Origin: Microbulbifer variabilis
GTDB taxonomy: Bacteria; Pseudomonadota; Gammaproteobacteria; Pseudomonadales; Cellvibrionaceae
Reading direction: 5' to 3'
Assembly: GCF_020524905.1 (NCBI RefSeq)
Contig: NZ_JAIVKI010000009.1
Location: 1-64,000, forward strand
DNA: 64,000 nucleotides
A program made the translations under genes and the position numbers. The notes beneath the pieces are model-generated. The model saw nothing but the letters and a program-made list of their open reading frames with translations. It had not been told where the DNA came from and searched no databases. How positions within the stretch are numbered: position 1 is the stretch's first letter; the number at the start of each line of letters is the position of its first letter. Shown piece after piece: positions 8,093-17,707 of the stretch.

Positions 8093-8142
8093 ACTTGATC
8101 TGACAGTTTCCGGTTTTCAGAAGATGCTCTGTCAGATCAAGT
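8093..8142. repeat. 14-bp inverted repeat at the end of an IS481-like element
   Basis: ACTTGATCTGACAG at 8093-8106 is repeated exactly inverted at 8129-8142 with a 22-base spacer. It lies just past the 3' end of the transposase remnant, where IS elements of this kind carry such ends. Confidence 0.75.
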
Positions 8143-8569
8143 TCATTTTATGCGCTTTTCTTTTCAAATTTTTTTGCCATCTTCAATTGTTGCCATCGGT
8201 TCTTGGATACAATATTTTCTGCCCTGATGGGTGCGGTTCTTATTATAATATGTAAGCCATTCTTCAAGCTCCTTTTGATGCTCCACTACAAATCAGTAGA
8301 TCTTATAGTACAGTTAAGGTTGGTAGAACTCCTGTAAAATGGTTTTATGGAAAAGTTCACAGATACCCTTCTTTTGCGGATGTCTGGCTTTTGTCTTGCT
8401 ATATTTTATCTTGTTCACACTCAGATATAAAAGACAATCATGCTGCTCGAACTTGTCACAATATTCTTTGCCGCGATCAGTTAAAGTACACTGCACCGGA
8501 AGATCATTCTTAGTGTAAAATGGTAATACACTGTCGTTCAGAAGGTCTGCCGCAGTGATTAGTATTTTG
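8143..8569 (-). pseudogene. IS481-like transposase, C-terminal remnant
   Basis: One minus-strand frame from about 8569 reads TAADLLND, then LTDRGKEYCDKFEQHD, ARHPQKKGICELFHKTILQE, and EEWLTYYNKNRTHQGRKYC: the C-terminal half of an integrase-core (rve/DDE) transposase as found in IS481-like elements. It contains the Asp of TDRG, and the usual catalytic glutamate motif NGICERFHK is here KGICELFHK. Three in-frame stops follow (after FYQP, after YKIY and at a KKIW-like site), and the N-terminal half is missing. It is a relic. Confidence 0.8.
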
Positions 8570-8682
8570 GCGGTTTACGGATTAAATGGGCCACATTTTT
8601 TTAAACCATGTATTGATTAACCCATTTTTACTTAAATAGCCCGTATTGCGCGGGCATGGTTTGTTATGCTCAGAATTTAGCA

Positions 8683-9015
8683 TTAGCCTTTTTTCTCTCT
8701 AAGTTTACTGCCTGCAATACCGTACACGGTAAATTGGTCGGTTTTTTATCGGTGATCCGTACCCAGTATTTTAAAGGGTTCTTCTTTGGCGATTTTTATT
8801 TCCTTCTCCTTTTCTTCCTCGCTGGTCTTAGCTGGGTTGGTAAAATTGCTTGCTTCGATCATTACCAAATTGAAGGTGTCACTAAACAGTGCATATCTAT
8901 TCATTGGATTCTTCTTAATCCCCAAAGCGGACTTCATGCAAGTATCTATAAAAAAGTAGGTGATAGGTTTGATCGGGGTAATAATAACAATCAAAATAAA
9001 TCTTTTAGGTACCAT
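8683..9015 (-). pseudogene. Degenerate hypothetical gene
   Basis: A minus-strand frame from ATG 9015 encodes about 89 residues with protein-like composition in the second half (MNRYALFSDTFNLVMIEA, SEEEKEKEIKIAKEEPFKIL). After the TAA at 8746-8748 the same frame continues for 20 codons with a lysine-rich end (KTDQFTVYGIAGSKLREKKG) before the next stop at 8683. This looks like one small gene cut by a nonsense codon. I do not recognise the family. The opposite strand has a longer frame, but it is Phe/Leu-rich, as expected of an antisense shadow. Confidence 0.35.
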
Positions 9016-9403
9016 TTTTTATTTATTTACTTCTCGCTTAATTATACAAGTATCATTGATGCTGTACGATGCCTTAACCGAGATAAGATCCTATTCGACA
9101 TTAAGAGGTAAGTGCCAAGTGAATTTTGATGGGAGGTATAAGGGTGGGCGACTAGAAATATATGCGCCGATACAGAGGGTCGGGTTAAATATTAGTTGCT
9201 TTAGTTGAGTATGTAGGCTTAAGGTAGATTGCTGCTTAGGCTTTTTGGTTTTGTCTGGGGTTAATGTATTTCAGGTGAGTACAAAATGAAATATATTTAA
9301 GTAATTTTTAAAAAATATTGGTTTGCTTTATTGTCTGTCAATGAGTTTTTCGGTATTGGGTTAAGGATATTTAATTATATAAAAATTAAAGGGAGTCATC
9401 TAA
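9016..9403. other. A+T-rich spacer upstream of glpQ-like gene
   Basis: About 390 bases with no recognisable gene, ending in a GGGAG ribosome site for the next gene. Confidence 0.4.
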
Positions 9404-10234
9404 ATGAAGAAATTTATAGAATTCATCGTTTATCTTTTTCTTGGTTTAGGCTTTTGTAGCCAGGCATTTTCTATTGAGATTCTTGCTCATAGAGGTGCAT
9501 CTGGCGAATACCCTCAAAGTACAGTACTGGCTTTCGATAAGGCACTGGAGCAAGGGGCGGATATTCTTGAGTTAGATGTTCATTTATCCAAAGATCATTA
9601 TGTAATCATAAATCATGATGCAGATCTTAGAGACAATGTTGGAGTGCCGGATAAAATTAATGATTTGACTTTGGGCGAAATTAAGGCTCTAGATGCGGGG
9701 CATGAGTTCACCTTAGATAAAGGCAATAGTTATCCTTTCCGGAATCAGGGGCTTACTTTATTGACGCTGAATGAACTGTTTGAACGATACCCCGAAAGTG
9801 TCTTTAATGTGGAAATTAAACCTAATGACAAAACGCTCTCAGAAGTGCTTTGGCAGATTATCGCAGACTACAGGATGGAGCAGAGAGTGACAGTTGCGAG
9901 TCAACATAGCAAAGCAATGAAACACTTTCGAGAAATTAGCCGGGGTGAGGTTAGGACCAGCGCAACCATAGGTGAGCTTGTAGAAGCAAGCTTTGCATGG
10001 AGTTCGGGTTTTGGTTGGGCTTTCAAACCTCAATTTGATGCCGCGCAACTGCCATATAGTATTACAACCAAGCCTTACGTGCGTTTTTTTCAGAAAAAAG
10101 GGGTGACTGTAGACCTTTGGACAGTGAACGATGCGGATCATATCGAGCGCAGTATTTCATTAGGAGTGGATGGAATTATTGGTGACTACCCTGATCGTAT
10201 TTATCAGGCGCTTGTAGATGCGGGAGAACGCTAG
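9404..10234 (+). CDS. Exported glycerophosphodiester phosphodiesterase
   Basis: The 276-residue enzyme should hydrolyse glycerophosphodiesters (for example glycerophosphocholine) to glycerol-3-phosphate and an alcohol. A signal peptide ends near residue 23 (CSQAFS), so it is periplasmic. The GDPD TIM-barrel motifs are present: AHRGASGEYPQSTVLAF with the catalytic HR and Glu, ILELDVHLSKDH and INHD with the second histidine, and NVEIKP for metal binding. The C-terminal VDLWTVNDADHIERSI is also typical. The ATG follows AAAGGGAG. It stands alone and may supply glycerol phosphate from membrane lipids. Periplasmic GlpQ enzymes are usually longer (about 330-360 residues), so a specific symbol is not given. 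Confidence 0.9.
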   Translation: MKKFIEFIVYLFLGLGFCSQAFSIEILAHRGASGEYPQSTVLAFDKALEQGADILELDVHLSKDHYVIINHDADLRDNVGVPDKINDLTLGEIKALDAGHEFTLDKGNSYPFRNQGLTLLTLNELFERYPESVFNVEIKPNDKTLSEVLWQIIADYRMEQRVTVASQHSKAMKHFREISRGEVRTSATIGELVEASFAWSSGFGWAFKPQFDAAQLPYSITTKPYVRFFQKKGVTVDLWTVNDADHIERSISLGVDGIIGDYPDRIYQALVDAGER

Positions 10235-10522
10235 TATCTGTTTGCTATTCATAAAATAAGAATTATTCACTCAAAAGAATTTTTATATCCAAGGGGCTGT
10301 GATTTGAGGCGCTTCTCAAATGCGAGCCAAACTTGAAATAAATGCCACGCAAAAGCAACTTAGTTTCAAGTAATAACTGTAATATTTCCATACTGCAAGA
10401 AAATTATTAGCGCCATAGAGGCTTCCTGGGGGGTACTTGTACTCTCAATGGCAGTGAAAAAATTTATGTGGCTTGAAAATGAATTAATGCTATTGAAATA
10501 GCAATCTTATAAGTTTCTGTCA

Positions 10523-10780
10523 AAGGATTATCAGCGAGGGCTAAAGAAGTTGCTTTTCTTGAGTTAGAGAAAATAGCCCCAGCTTTTGATATCGCTAAAA
10601 AATCTGTCCTTTTAGTTGGGTAAAACTCATGAAATTATTTCTATGGAGGTTTTGAAAAGAAATACTAATTTAATCGAATTGGGGATGGATTCTAAGAAAG
10701 CTAAACGCTCTTCTTTTAGCTCTATGGCTAACAGTATCGAAAATCATGTTCATTGTGACGTCACTTTGGTGAAAATTTAA
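10523..10780 (+). pseudogene. Degenerate coding remnant of unknown family
   Basis: Two adjoining frames read as one protein if a single base is skipped near 10620: ARAKEVAFLELEKIAPAFDI with AKKSVLLVG, then KTHEIISMEVLKRNTNLIEL and a basic/serine-rich end before TAA at 10778. Less clear coding-like sequence precedes it to about 10415. The composition is protein-like, but I recognise no family. Confidence 0.3.
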
Positions 10781-10851
10781 CCGCATGAGCTTTGTGCTAG
10801 TTGATCAAAAAAATAGTCTTATATTCTTGGGTGTGATCCACTTTCCGGCCT

Positions 10852-10891
10852 GCTGTTAGCCTTTACATACATGTATGTAAAGGCTAACAGC
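10852..10891. repeat. Perfect 40-bp palindrome
   Basis: GCTGTTAGCCTTTACATACA (10852-10871) is followed immediately by its exact reverse complement (10872-10891) with no spacer. It lies in the 0.8-kb gap between the glycerophosphodiesterase gene and nhaA. There is no T-run on either side, so it is not an ordinary terminator. It could be a cruciform, a dimeric operator or a junction left by a mobile element. Confidence 0.95.
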
Positions 10892-11058
10892 CATCTAGTA
10901 AAATTAGTAGCCTCCCGAAACTGATTGGCAACACTACAGGTGATCCCACATAAGGAATCATTGTGGGGATTTAATAGCAGCCGATTAACTGTTCAATATA
11001 TTTGCTCGACTGCTATTTCGAAATTTAGTGCGGTATTGGCTAGTTCTCCAACAATTTT

Positions 11059-12510
11059 CTAGGGGGCGGAGTGGGGAGGGAGAAGGGTATCCGCTCTTCC
11101 TTCGTCATCTACACTTTTGAGCTCTTCTCTTAGGTTCACTGTAACTGGAGAGTTGCGCAACACCAGAAAGCCTGCAAATCCTGCGATCACAGAGGCCAGT
11201 AAGATGCCGGCTTTGGCCTGAATCAAAAGCTCGTATTGGCTACTAAATGCCAGTTCTGCGATAAAAATTGACATTGTAAATCCGATGCCTGCGATCAGTG
11301 CCACACCAATAATATGTTGAAAGCTCGCGGCTTTTGGGAGCTTACCCCAGCCGAGTTTCCAGCCGATCCAGGTAGCACCGACAATGCCAATTAACTTGCC
11401 AACAACCAAACCACCAATGACTCCAAGGGTTACTGGATTCAGTACTGCTGCCGAACTAGTAAAGCTTTCAAAAGGGATGCCCGCATTTGCGAGTGCGAAG
11501 ATAGGGATTACTATAAAACCCACAGGAATATGTAAGCGGGTCTCCATACGCTGAAGAGGGGACTGTGCAAAATTCACACCATTACCAAGGGCCATTACCC
11601 TTGCATGGAGGGCATCGCTAGCAATGATCTTGTCGCCGGGGCGAAAATATCGGTCGAAGCTGCGGATAATATCTTTAACAAATGTGCTAAAAGCTAATGG
11701 ATCATACTTTGGCTTTGCGGGTAGTGCCATGGCGGTAATGACACCCGCTAGTGTGGCGTGGACGCCTGACTGATAAAGTCCATACCAGAGTAATATGCCA
11801 ATAAAGATGTAGGCTGAAGAGCGACGAACTCCGGCGGCATTGAGGAACCCCATTATTGCAATCAGAAGACCGGATGCGATCAAAGCAGTAGTGTTCACCT
11901 GCTCGGTATACCAGATTGCAATCACAAGAATTGCACCCAGGTCATCTACAATGGCCAGGGCTACCAGGAAGGTTACAATCGCTCTAGGTACCTTATTTCC
12001 TAGTAGTGTTATACAGCCCACCGCAAAGGCGATATCGGTAGCCATAGGGATGCCCCACCCAGGTTCCGCTACCCCGCCGTTATTGAGGGAACTGTAAATG
12101 AGTGCCGGTACCGCCATGCCGCCAATAGCTGCCATCACAGGTAAGACCGCTTGGCGGAGATCTGAAAGCTCCCCAACGAGGAATTCACGCTTAAGCTCTA
12201 ATCCTACTAAGAAAAAGAAGATGGCCATTAGGCCGTCATTAATCCAGTGGTGTATCGAAAGAGAAAGCTCCCAGTCACCAGAGCCAAGGCTAATTGGCAT
12301 GTGCAGCAGGTGCTTGTAGGCATCCTGTAGGGGGGAGTTGGCAACAATGAGTGCTACCAATGTAGAGAGCATCAATAAAATACCACTGCTACTTTGGCGA
12401 TGGATAAATTCCTCAAAAGGTGTAACCAAGCGACCAAGGGCCTCTTCTAGTGGTGCTTGAAATACTTTTCCTTTTCGAATTTTGAATTTATCCAGAACAC
12501 TTTTTGCCAT
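11059..12510 (-). CDS. nhaA: Na+/H+ antiporter NhaA
   Basis: The 483-residue inner-membrane protein exchanges internal Na+ (or Li+) for external protons, important for pH and salt balance in a marine bacterium. Sequence features of NhaA are clear: LVGLELKREF near residue 102, ATDIAFAVG with the conserved Asp159, and IVDDLGAI with the ion-binding pair Asp189-Asp190, followed by the G-rich segments of the inverted-repeat fold. It is about 90 residues longer than E. coli NhaA, with extra hydrophilic N- and C-terminal tails. The start is supported by AGGAAGGGG upstream. It is monocistronic, with accessory DNA on one side and a broken gene on the other. Confidence 0.95.
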   Translation of the reverse strand: MAKSVLDKFKIRKGKVFQAPLEEALGRLVTPFEEFIHRQSSSGILLMLSTLVALIVANSPLQDAYKHLLHMPISLGSGDWELSLSIHHWINDGLMAIFFFLVGLELKREFLVGELSDLRQAVLPVMAAIGGMAVPALIYSSLNNGGVAEPGWGIPMATDIAFAVGCITLLGNKVPRAIVTFLVALAIVDDLGAILVIAIWYTEQVNTTALIASGLLIAIMGFLNAAGVRRSSAYIFIGILLWYGLYQSGVHATLAGVITAMALPAKPKYDPLAFSTFVKDIIRSFDRYFRPGDKIIASDALHARVMALGNGVNFAQSPLQRMETRLHIPVGFIVIPIFALANAGIPFESFTSSAAVLNPVTLGVIGGLVVGKLIGIVGATWIGWKLGWGKLPKAASFQHIIGVALIAGIGFTMSIFIAELAFSSQYELLIQAKAGILLASVIAGFAGFLVLRNSPVTVNLREELKSVDDEGRADTLLPPHSAP

Positions 12511-12765
12511 CGACTAGTTGCCCCTTCCTTATACTAAGCCTTACAAAAAGTAGGGCTGTCTTATGCCTTTAGAGGTTAGAGGTTAGCATGAGACATGTAT
12601 TGTTATCTATATTGAATTGTCTTTTAGCTAAATCTTAATTTACGTATTTTTTTTAAGGACGTGAAAAAATTCTTTTCGAATGGTTAAGCTGTAATAATTA
12701 AGATGTGATTGAAACTTAAGATGTAGGGCCTTTCAAAGGCTCGTTATAAAATAAACCCAAGGGAT

Positions 12766-13557
12766 CTACAAGGCACCCTCTTGTTCATTTTCTATCTGCT
12801 CGTAAAGCTCTGCCATTGGACTTCGATCAATAAAAAGTGAACCCTCCGTTGCGCGATCAAGGTCTGTGATCATTAGAGTTGCTGTAGAAAAAGATAAAGC
12901 TAGGGAGATGACTATTAGCCATGAAACTTTGTGGCTGATGCCTATCTGAAAGCCCACACCAAAAATGGCAAAGACTGCAATTAGGTAGAGTCCTCCCTAG
13001 ATGGAAATAGGTATATGGTATTCGAGTGTGTTAACCTTTCTTCTCGAATGAACATCATGTAGTTTGTTCAGCTAAGAGATGAATAAGTGTATACGTGGTG
13101 GATCCATCTTTTGGCTCGCTTTTCCGACAATCCCCCATATTTCTTTAAGTACATCCCCCGAGAGCGATTCTGATTTTCGGTCATTGGTTGGGTTGATCCC
13201 CTTTTGGTGTGGAGATGTGTATTCGATTAGATGGTTTCTCACTTTATTAATCGTTTCTTTGGTTTCTAGAAAACCTACCTGTAAGTATGCGATACGGATT
13301 GCACTTGCTTCATTCAGCAGAAGTTTCCTTCGCTCGCTGAAGCGCTGTAAAGCCATACTAAACATAAATGCTAAAAGAAGCCTTAGTAGTCCAAGTGGGG
13401 CACCTACTGCCCCGGCCATAACTGAGTCGTTCAATTGATTGCGAGCACTCTTTTTGCGATCTATCCAAAGGCCAACTAGCAGTGCTGTAAATACTAAAAA
13501 CAAAGTAAAAAAAGCAATCAGTGAAAGTGAAAAATTATAGAATAAGTTCCTTGACAT
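12766..13557 (-). pseudogene. DUF4239 (bestrophin-like) membrane protein, two amber stops
   Basis: A single minus-strand frame from ATG 13557 to the stop at 12766 would encode about 263 residues with two N-terminal membrane segments, a cytoplasmic helical part (FSERRKLLLNEASAIRIAYL, NHLIEYT) and two C-terminal membrane segments (GGLYLIAVFAIFGVGFQIGI, WLIVISLALSFSTATLM). This is the layout of the DUF4239 family. The frame is never shifted but contains two TAG codons, one after HLFIS (13072) and one before GGLYLIAVFAI (near 13000), where a Trp codon is likely. With two stops it is best called a pseudogene; the short 161-residue product could still be made. Confidence 0.65.
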
Positions 13558-14412
13558 TGGGAGCCTTTTTCTCAGCTAATCGATAGCTGGAAAACTAAAA
13601 GATTAAAAAAGTTATCTATTCATTTGCGTCACCTCATGTGAGGTGATTTCTTATTGCTTTAGCACTCTACTATTTGTTTGTATTTCATAGTACTAAGGTG
13701 GCCTCTAATAGTAGATATGTTTGCAATTGTTACAATCCGATTTTTGGGATTTACATGGAGCTTTGTATATGGAGGAGAAAGCTATTCATAAAATATGTTA
13801 TATACCCCTTTTACTTTCGTGCTATTTTCTCTAGAAAAATGTTACTGATAGTTTTTGCCAGCTTATCCTTTTAAATTAACATCATTACTTCGTGGTTGAA
13901 ATTATGGAAAGGATGAGATTCCTCGCAGCTTTTCTATTTCAGCCATTTATGTTTCACTGCCGTTTTACATATCAAGTGAGCGTTTATTGGATTTATATGT
14001 GAGTAACTTTTGCAAAGGTATATAGGTTAATGCTCAAGCAATAGCAAAATCTCCCCAGGAGCTAGCAATACCATATGCCATTTTCTCCCTATCACCTGAG
14101 TTACTGTGGAAATGCTCGTTAATCACAATTTGCCACCAAATGAGGAATGTTAGAGGTTGCGCCATATCTAGCAGGGAAAATTTTTTACCTTTTGGCTTCA
14201 TTTTGCACTCTTTTTCCCTTTATTCGTGAGGAAAGGGGATTTCTTATGTTCTCTTATGACTGAGACTGTTAAATATGCTATAAGCAAAGCCTTTACGCAT
14301 ATGGCTCAAATACTCGATAATTGACGCCCAACCTTCCGGGGGTGAGTGCTGCTTTTGTACCTCTTCCTAGGTAGGGTGAATAGGAATTGAATCTGAAATC
14401 CTGGAGTGATCA
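13558..14412. other. Intergenic region before cysC
   Basis: About 850 bases with no gene I recognise. An 18-base inverted repeat (TCACCTCA/TGAGGTGA, two-base spacer) at 13629-13646 lies upstream of the DUF4239 pseudogene and could be an operator. A short plus-strand frame at 13674-13874 has no ribosome site and unlikely composition. Confidence 0.4.
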
Positions 14413-15042
14413 GTGACGACAACAGTTGAGCAAAAGGCAACCAATGTACATTGGCATGATGGCGATGTAACTCGTGATAATAGGGCTAGTATTCTTGGCC
14501 ATAAGGGAGTGACTCTTTGGTTCACTGGTTTGTCTGGTTCCGGTAAGAGTACTGTGGCGGTAGCTGTTGAGAAAGCTCTAGCGGCACGTGGAGTTCTGAG
14601 TTACCGCCTAGATGGTGATAATATACGCTTAGGTATCAACTCCAATCTGGGCTTCTCCGCAGAGGACCGCCAAGAGAATATCCGCCGTGTTGGCGAAATT
14701 TCCAAGCTGTTTGCGGATACCGGGGTTGTTGTGCTGAGTAGCTTCATTAGTCCATATCGCGAGGATCGGGATGTGGTCAGAAAAATGCACGAGGATGGCG
14801 GCCTACCATATTTGGAGGTATTTGTAGACTGTCCATTAGAGGAGGCGGAATCCCGCGACCCAAAAGGCCTCTATAAAAAGGCCCGTGCCGGTGAGATTAA
14901 AGGCTTTACCGGTATTGATGACCCCTATGAAGCGCCAGTTTCCCCCGAGTTGCGCCTGAATACGGCAGAAATGACCCTGGAGCAGGAGGTGGAAGTGATT
15001 ATTTCCACTCTGCAGGAAAAAGGCATTATCGCCAAAGACTAA
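14413..15042 (+). CDS. cysC: Adenylylsulfate kinase CysC
   Basis: CysC phosphorylates adenosine 5'-phosphosulfate with ATP to make PAPS for sulfate reduction or for sulfation. The 209-residue product has the P-loop GLSGSGKST (residues 39-47), the YRLDGDNIR and [14 protein letters not shown] substrate-binding motifs and [10 protein letters not shown]. The start is a GTG at 14413, supported by GGAG six bases upstream. It is not beside cysD/cysN; a strong terminator follows, so it is a single-gene unit. Its role here, assimilation or PAPS supply for sulfotransferases, cannot be decided from context. Confidence 0.95.
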   Translation: MTTTVEQKATNVHWHDGDVTRDNRASILGHKGVTLWFTGLSGSGKSTVAVAVEKALAARGVLSYRLDGDNIRLGINSNLGFSAEDRQENIRRVGEISKLFADTGVVVLSSFISPYREDRDVVRKMHEDGGLPYLEVFVDCPLEEAESRDPKGLYKKARAGEIKGFTGIDDPYEAPVSPELRLNTAEMTLEQEVEVIISTLQEKGIIAKD

Positions 15043-15070
15043 GTTACTTATCAGCTCGCCCATTTCTGAA

Positions 15071-15098
15071 AGGGAGGCTTTACCGGCCTCCCTCTTTT
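15071..15098 (+). terminator. Rho-independent terminator after cysC
   Basis: An eight-base perfect stem (AGGGAGGC with GCCTCCCT) and seven-base loop is followed by CTTTT, 29 bases after the cysC stop. Confidence 0.8.
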
Positions 15099-15245
15099 CT
15101 AGCGAATTTGTCAGGCTATTTGATCAACTTCTTCTGATACTTACTTCCTATAAGTCCTCCCCGACGCCAACTACCGGTTGAGCTCCATATCCCTTCATAT
15201 ACTCATCCTGTACCAGTTATAGAAGTGGCAGCTGTGGAGGCGTTT

Positions 15246-17612
15246 ATGTCGACAAGGGGAGCTTGGTTTCTCTCTGTGTTTTTCTTAATGTTGGTCGGAG
15301 TGCTAGGGGTAGCTGCTTGGATCGCATATGCAAAACTGCCAAAAGTGCATGGCAAGGTGGATGCTCCCGTGTTGGGAGTTCCGGCTGGAGCTCTCGAATA
15401 TGCTCCTACACCGGCCTATGCTGGCCCCCACCCAAGAATGATGTCACGTCCGCCAGAGTATTTCCCATTCCCTATCTCAATCGGTGAGGTTGGGCCTGTA
15501 GAAACACTATTTACGGGCCCCTCAAAATACCCATTCTTCTGTGGTCGCAATGCCATTACCGATAGGCAGCCATTGGTTGACAATCAGGTTAAGGAGGGGG
15601 TACCTGTTTTTGCTCTAGATGATGATGGGAAGAAAACCAAAGAAGTAATTGGTTATAGCCGGGATTGCAGTCATGCCACGGAGGTAGCTTATTTCTATCG
15701 CAGTACAACCGATGGAAGTTTTTACTACCTACATGAGGCACGCAATGATATCGATAAGGTGACCGTGAATGGCCGCCAGGTAGATTTTATTGTGCGAGTG
15801 GAAACGGGTACGATCAACCGGCATTTTTACGCCATTGCCGTATTGCGTGGCGAGGGAGAAACCGCAGAAAAGCCGAATGCCAGTAACTGGAACCGTCGCT
15901 TGATTTATCAGTTTCGAGGCGGGGTTGGTATAGGTTGGCGCCAAGGTAATCTCAGCAAAGGAGACGTGACCACGCGGCGTATGGATCAGCTGGCGCGTGG
16001 GTATGCCATTGTTTACTCGACAGCGAATCAAACTAGAAATCACTACAACTTATGGCTAGCTGAGGATACGGCGCGGCGCCTCAAGAAACAGTTCCAAGCG
16101 CTTTATGGCGAGCCAATGTATACCGTGGGTATTGGTGGCTCTGGAGGAGCTATACAGCAGTATTTAATCGCTCAAAATGCGCCTGGGATACTGGATGCAG
16201 CTATTCCACTTTATTCCTATCCAGATATGGTGACCCAGACAATTTATGCCTTTGACTGCGAGCCTCTTGAGTATTTTTTTGATGTTTTGGATGCCGATAA
16301 TCCCCGCTGGAAAGATGTTGAGGAGCGTCAGCGTATACAGGGGCTCGCTGCGAACCCTGAAGCAGATAGCCGCTTCAAACTGATTACAATGGCGGCAGGT
16401 TTGTTTGATAGTCGTTACAGAGGTCGCCCAAGTGGCGCAACAGAGTGTGTTGATGGTTGGCGTGGTTTAGTACCACTAGTAAACAATCCAAACTTTGTGC
16501 ATTTCTTTAAAAGCTTCGCTGGGGATTTGCCGGAAAGGGTGCACTGGACCCATTGGGAAAATCTTCGGCAGTTTTATGGAGCCGGCGAAAATGGCTATGC
16601 AAATACTACCTGGGATAATGAGGGGGTTCAGTATGGTCTGAAAGCGTTGGTTGATGGTGAAATCAGTATTGATACCTTCTTGAAAATTAATGCCGCCATT
16701 GGTGGTTGGAAGGCACCTCAAAATCAGTCGCAAGAAAAGCTTTGGTTTCTCAATGGTGGATTATTCCCTGTACATCTTTCCTTATGGAGTGAGCAAAATC
16801 TCAATATGGGAACCTTGGCAAGCCCTGCCAAGCGTAGCCGTGCGAGCATGGAGGCGATCAATGGGATTTATAGATCGGGACATGTTTTCCTTGGGGATGT
16901 AGAAATCCCAATTGTAGATATGCGCCATTATTTGGATGAAGAGTTAGATATGCATCATAGCTCGGCTTCTTTTACTGCTCGTGAGCGCATTCGAAGAGCA
17001 CGAGGCCATGCGGGCAATCAGCTGATTTGGGTGAGCCACAAAGACTACAACCCCCTGGATGATGCGCTTGACCTTGTTGACCGTTGGATGCAAAACATCA
17101 TTAGTGACCCCGCCAAAGGTGTTGTTGAAAACCGACCAGAGGATGCCAACGATCAATGCTTTGATAGCGAAGGGAATATACTGGCATCGGGGCCGGATGT
17201 TTGGAATGGCGATTGGAACCGCCAACCTAAGGGTAAATGTATGAGGGAGTACCCAGCCCACAGCACCACCAGGCAGGTGGCGGGAGCCCCCGTGACTGAT
17301 GACATCTTTAAATGCGCGCTTCAGCCAGTTGAACGGGCACTGGCAAAGGGCGCTTACGGCTCCCATACGGAAGAGATTTCGGGCCGCCTAGACGATTTAC
17401 GCCGCATCTTCCCAACTGGGGTTTGTAATTACAATGAGCAGGATTTGGCTCGCCCAAGGGAGCAGTTAATTCCGAAAGAAATTCCCGTGCGTATTGCAGG
17501 CCACTTAATTGATCCAGACTATCGACAGGGCAAAGTGTTGCAGGAAGCCAGTGTCGGGGAGAGGGAGATACAGCCGGTGTCGGCACCGTCTGAAAACATG
17601 TCTGATGAGTAA
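15246..17612 (+). CDS. Membrane-anchored DUF6351 protein, alpha/beta-hydrolase-like
   Basis: The ATG at 15246 has GTGGAGG five bases upstream; a GTG at 15225 is less likely. The 788-residue product starts with a single membrane segment (FLSVFFLMLVGVLGVAAWIA), so the bulk is periplasmic or secreted. The large remaining part matches, by pattern, the DUF6351 family: the RGGVGIGWRQG stretch and a GIGGSGGAIQQY element that looks like a hydrolase nucleophile elbow with a candidate catalytic serine. Many paired cysteines fit an extracytoplasmic site. Substrate is unknown. It sits between cysC and two tRNA genes with no co-transcribed partner. Confidence 0.7.
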   Translation: MSTRGAWFLSVFFLMLVGVLGVAAWIAYAKLPKVHGKVDAPVLGVPAGALEYAPTPAYAGPHPRMMSRPPEYFPFPISIGEVGPVETLFTGPSKYPFFCGRNAITDRQPLVDNQVKEGVPVFALDDDGKKTKEVIGYSRDCSHATEVAYFYRSTTDGSFYYLHEARNDIDKVTVNGRQVDFIVRVETGTINRHFYAIAVLRGEGETAEKPNASNWNRRLIYQFRGGVGIGWRQGNLSKGDVTTRRMDQLARGYAIVYSTANQTRNHYNLWLAEDTARRLKKQFQALYGEPMYTVGIGGSGGAIQQYLIAQNAPGILDAAIPLYSYPDMVTQTIYAFDCEPLEYFFDVLDADNPRWKDVEERQRIQGLAANPEADSRFKLITMAAGLFDSRYRGRPSGATECVDGWRGLVPLVNNPNFVHFFKSFAGDLPERVHWTHWENLRQFYGAGENGYANTTWDNEGVQYGLKALVDGEISIDTFLKINAAIGGWKAPQNQSQEKLWFLNGGLFPVHLSLWSEQNLNMGTLASPAKRSRASMEAINGIYRSGHVFLGDVEIPIVDMRHYLDEELDMHHSSASFTARERIRRARGHAGNQLIWVSHKDYNPLDDALDLVDRWMQNIISDPAKGVVENRPEDANDQCFDSEGNILASGPDVWNGDWNRQPKGKCMREYPAHSTTRQVAGAPVTDDIFKCALQPVERALAKGAYGSHTEEISGRLDDLRRIFPTGVCNYNEQDLARPREQLIPKEIPVRIAGHLIDPDYRQGKVLQEASVGEREIQPVSAPSENMSDE

Positions 17613-17636
17613 TAGTGAGTCTTGGCGCGAAAATGG

Positions 17637-17664
17637 TTGACAGGAGATTTTATTCCAGTATTAT
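17637..17664 (+). promoter_or_regulatory. tRNA operon promoter with G+C-rich discriminator
   Basis: TTGACA at 17637-17642, a 16-base spacer and TATTAT at 17659-17664 are followed by GCGCCTCGC. The consensus -35 and G+C-rich discriminator are typical of stringently controlled stable-RNA promoters. It lies 44 bases before tRNA-Val. Confidence 0.75.
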
Positions 17665-17707
17665 GCGCCTCGCTCAAGGGGCAAGGCCCTTAAAGAAGAT
17701 GAGTATC

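Noticed and set aside
8656-9111. Plus-strand frame of 151 codons
   Set aside because: Phe/Leu-rich, no ribosome site, and antisense to a more protein-like minus-strand frame.
10852-10891. Terminator for nhaA or the glpQ-like gene
   Set aside because: No T-run on either side and over 150 bases from each stop codon.
13674-13874. 66-codon plus-strand frame
   Set aside because: Cys/Phe/Tyr-rich A+T-driven composition and no ribosome site.
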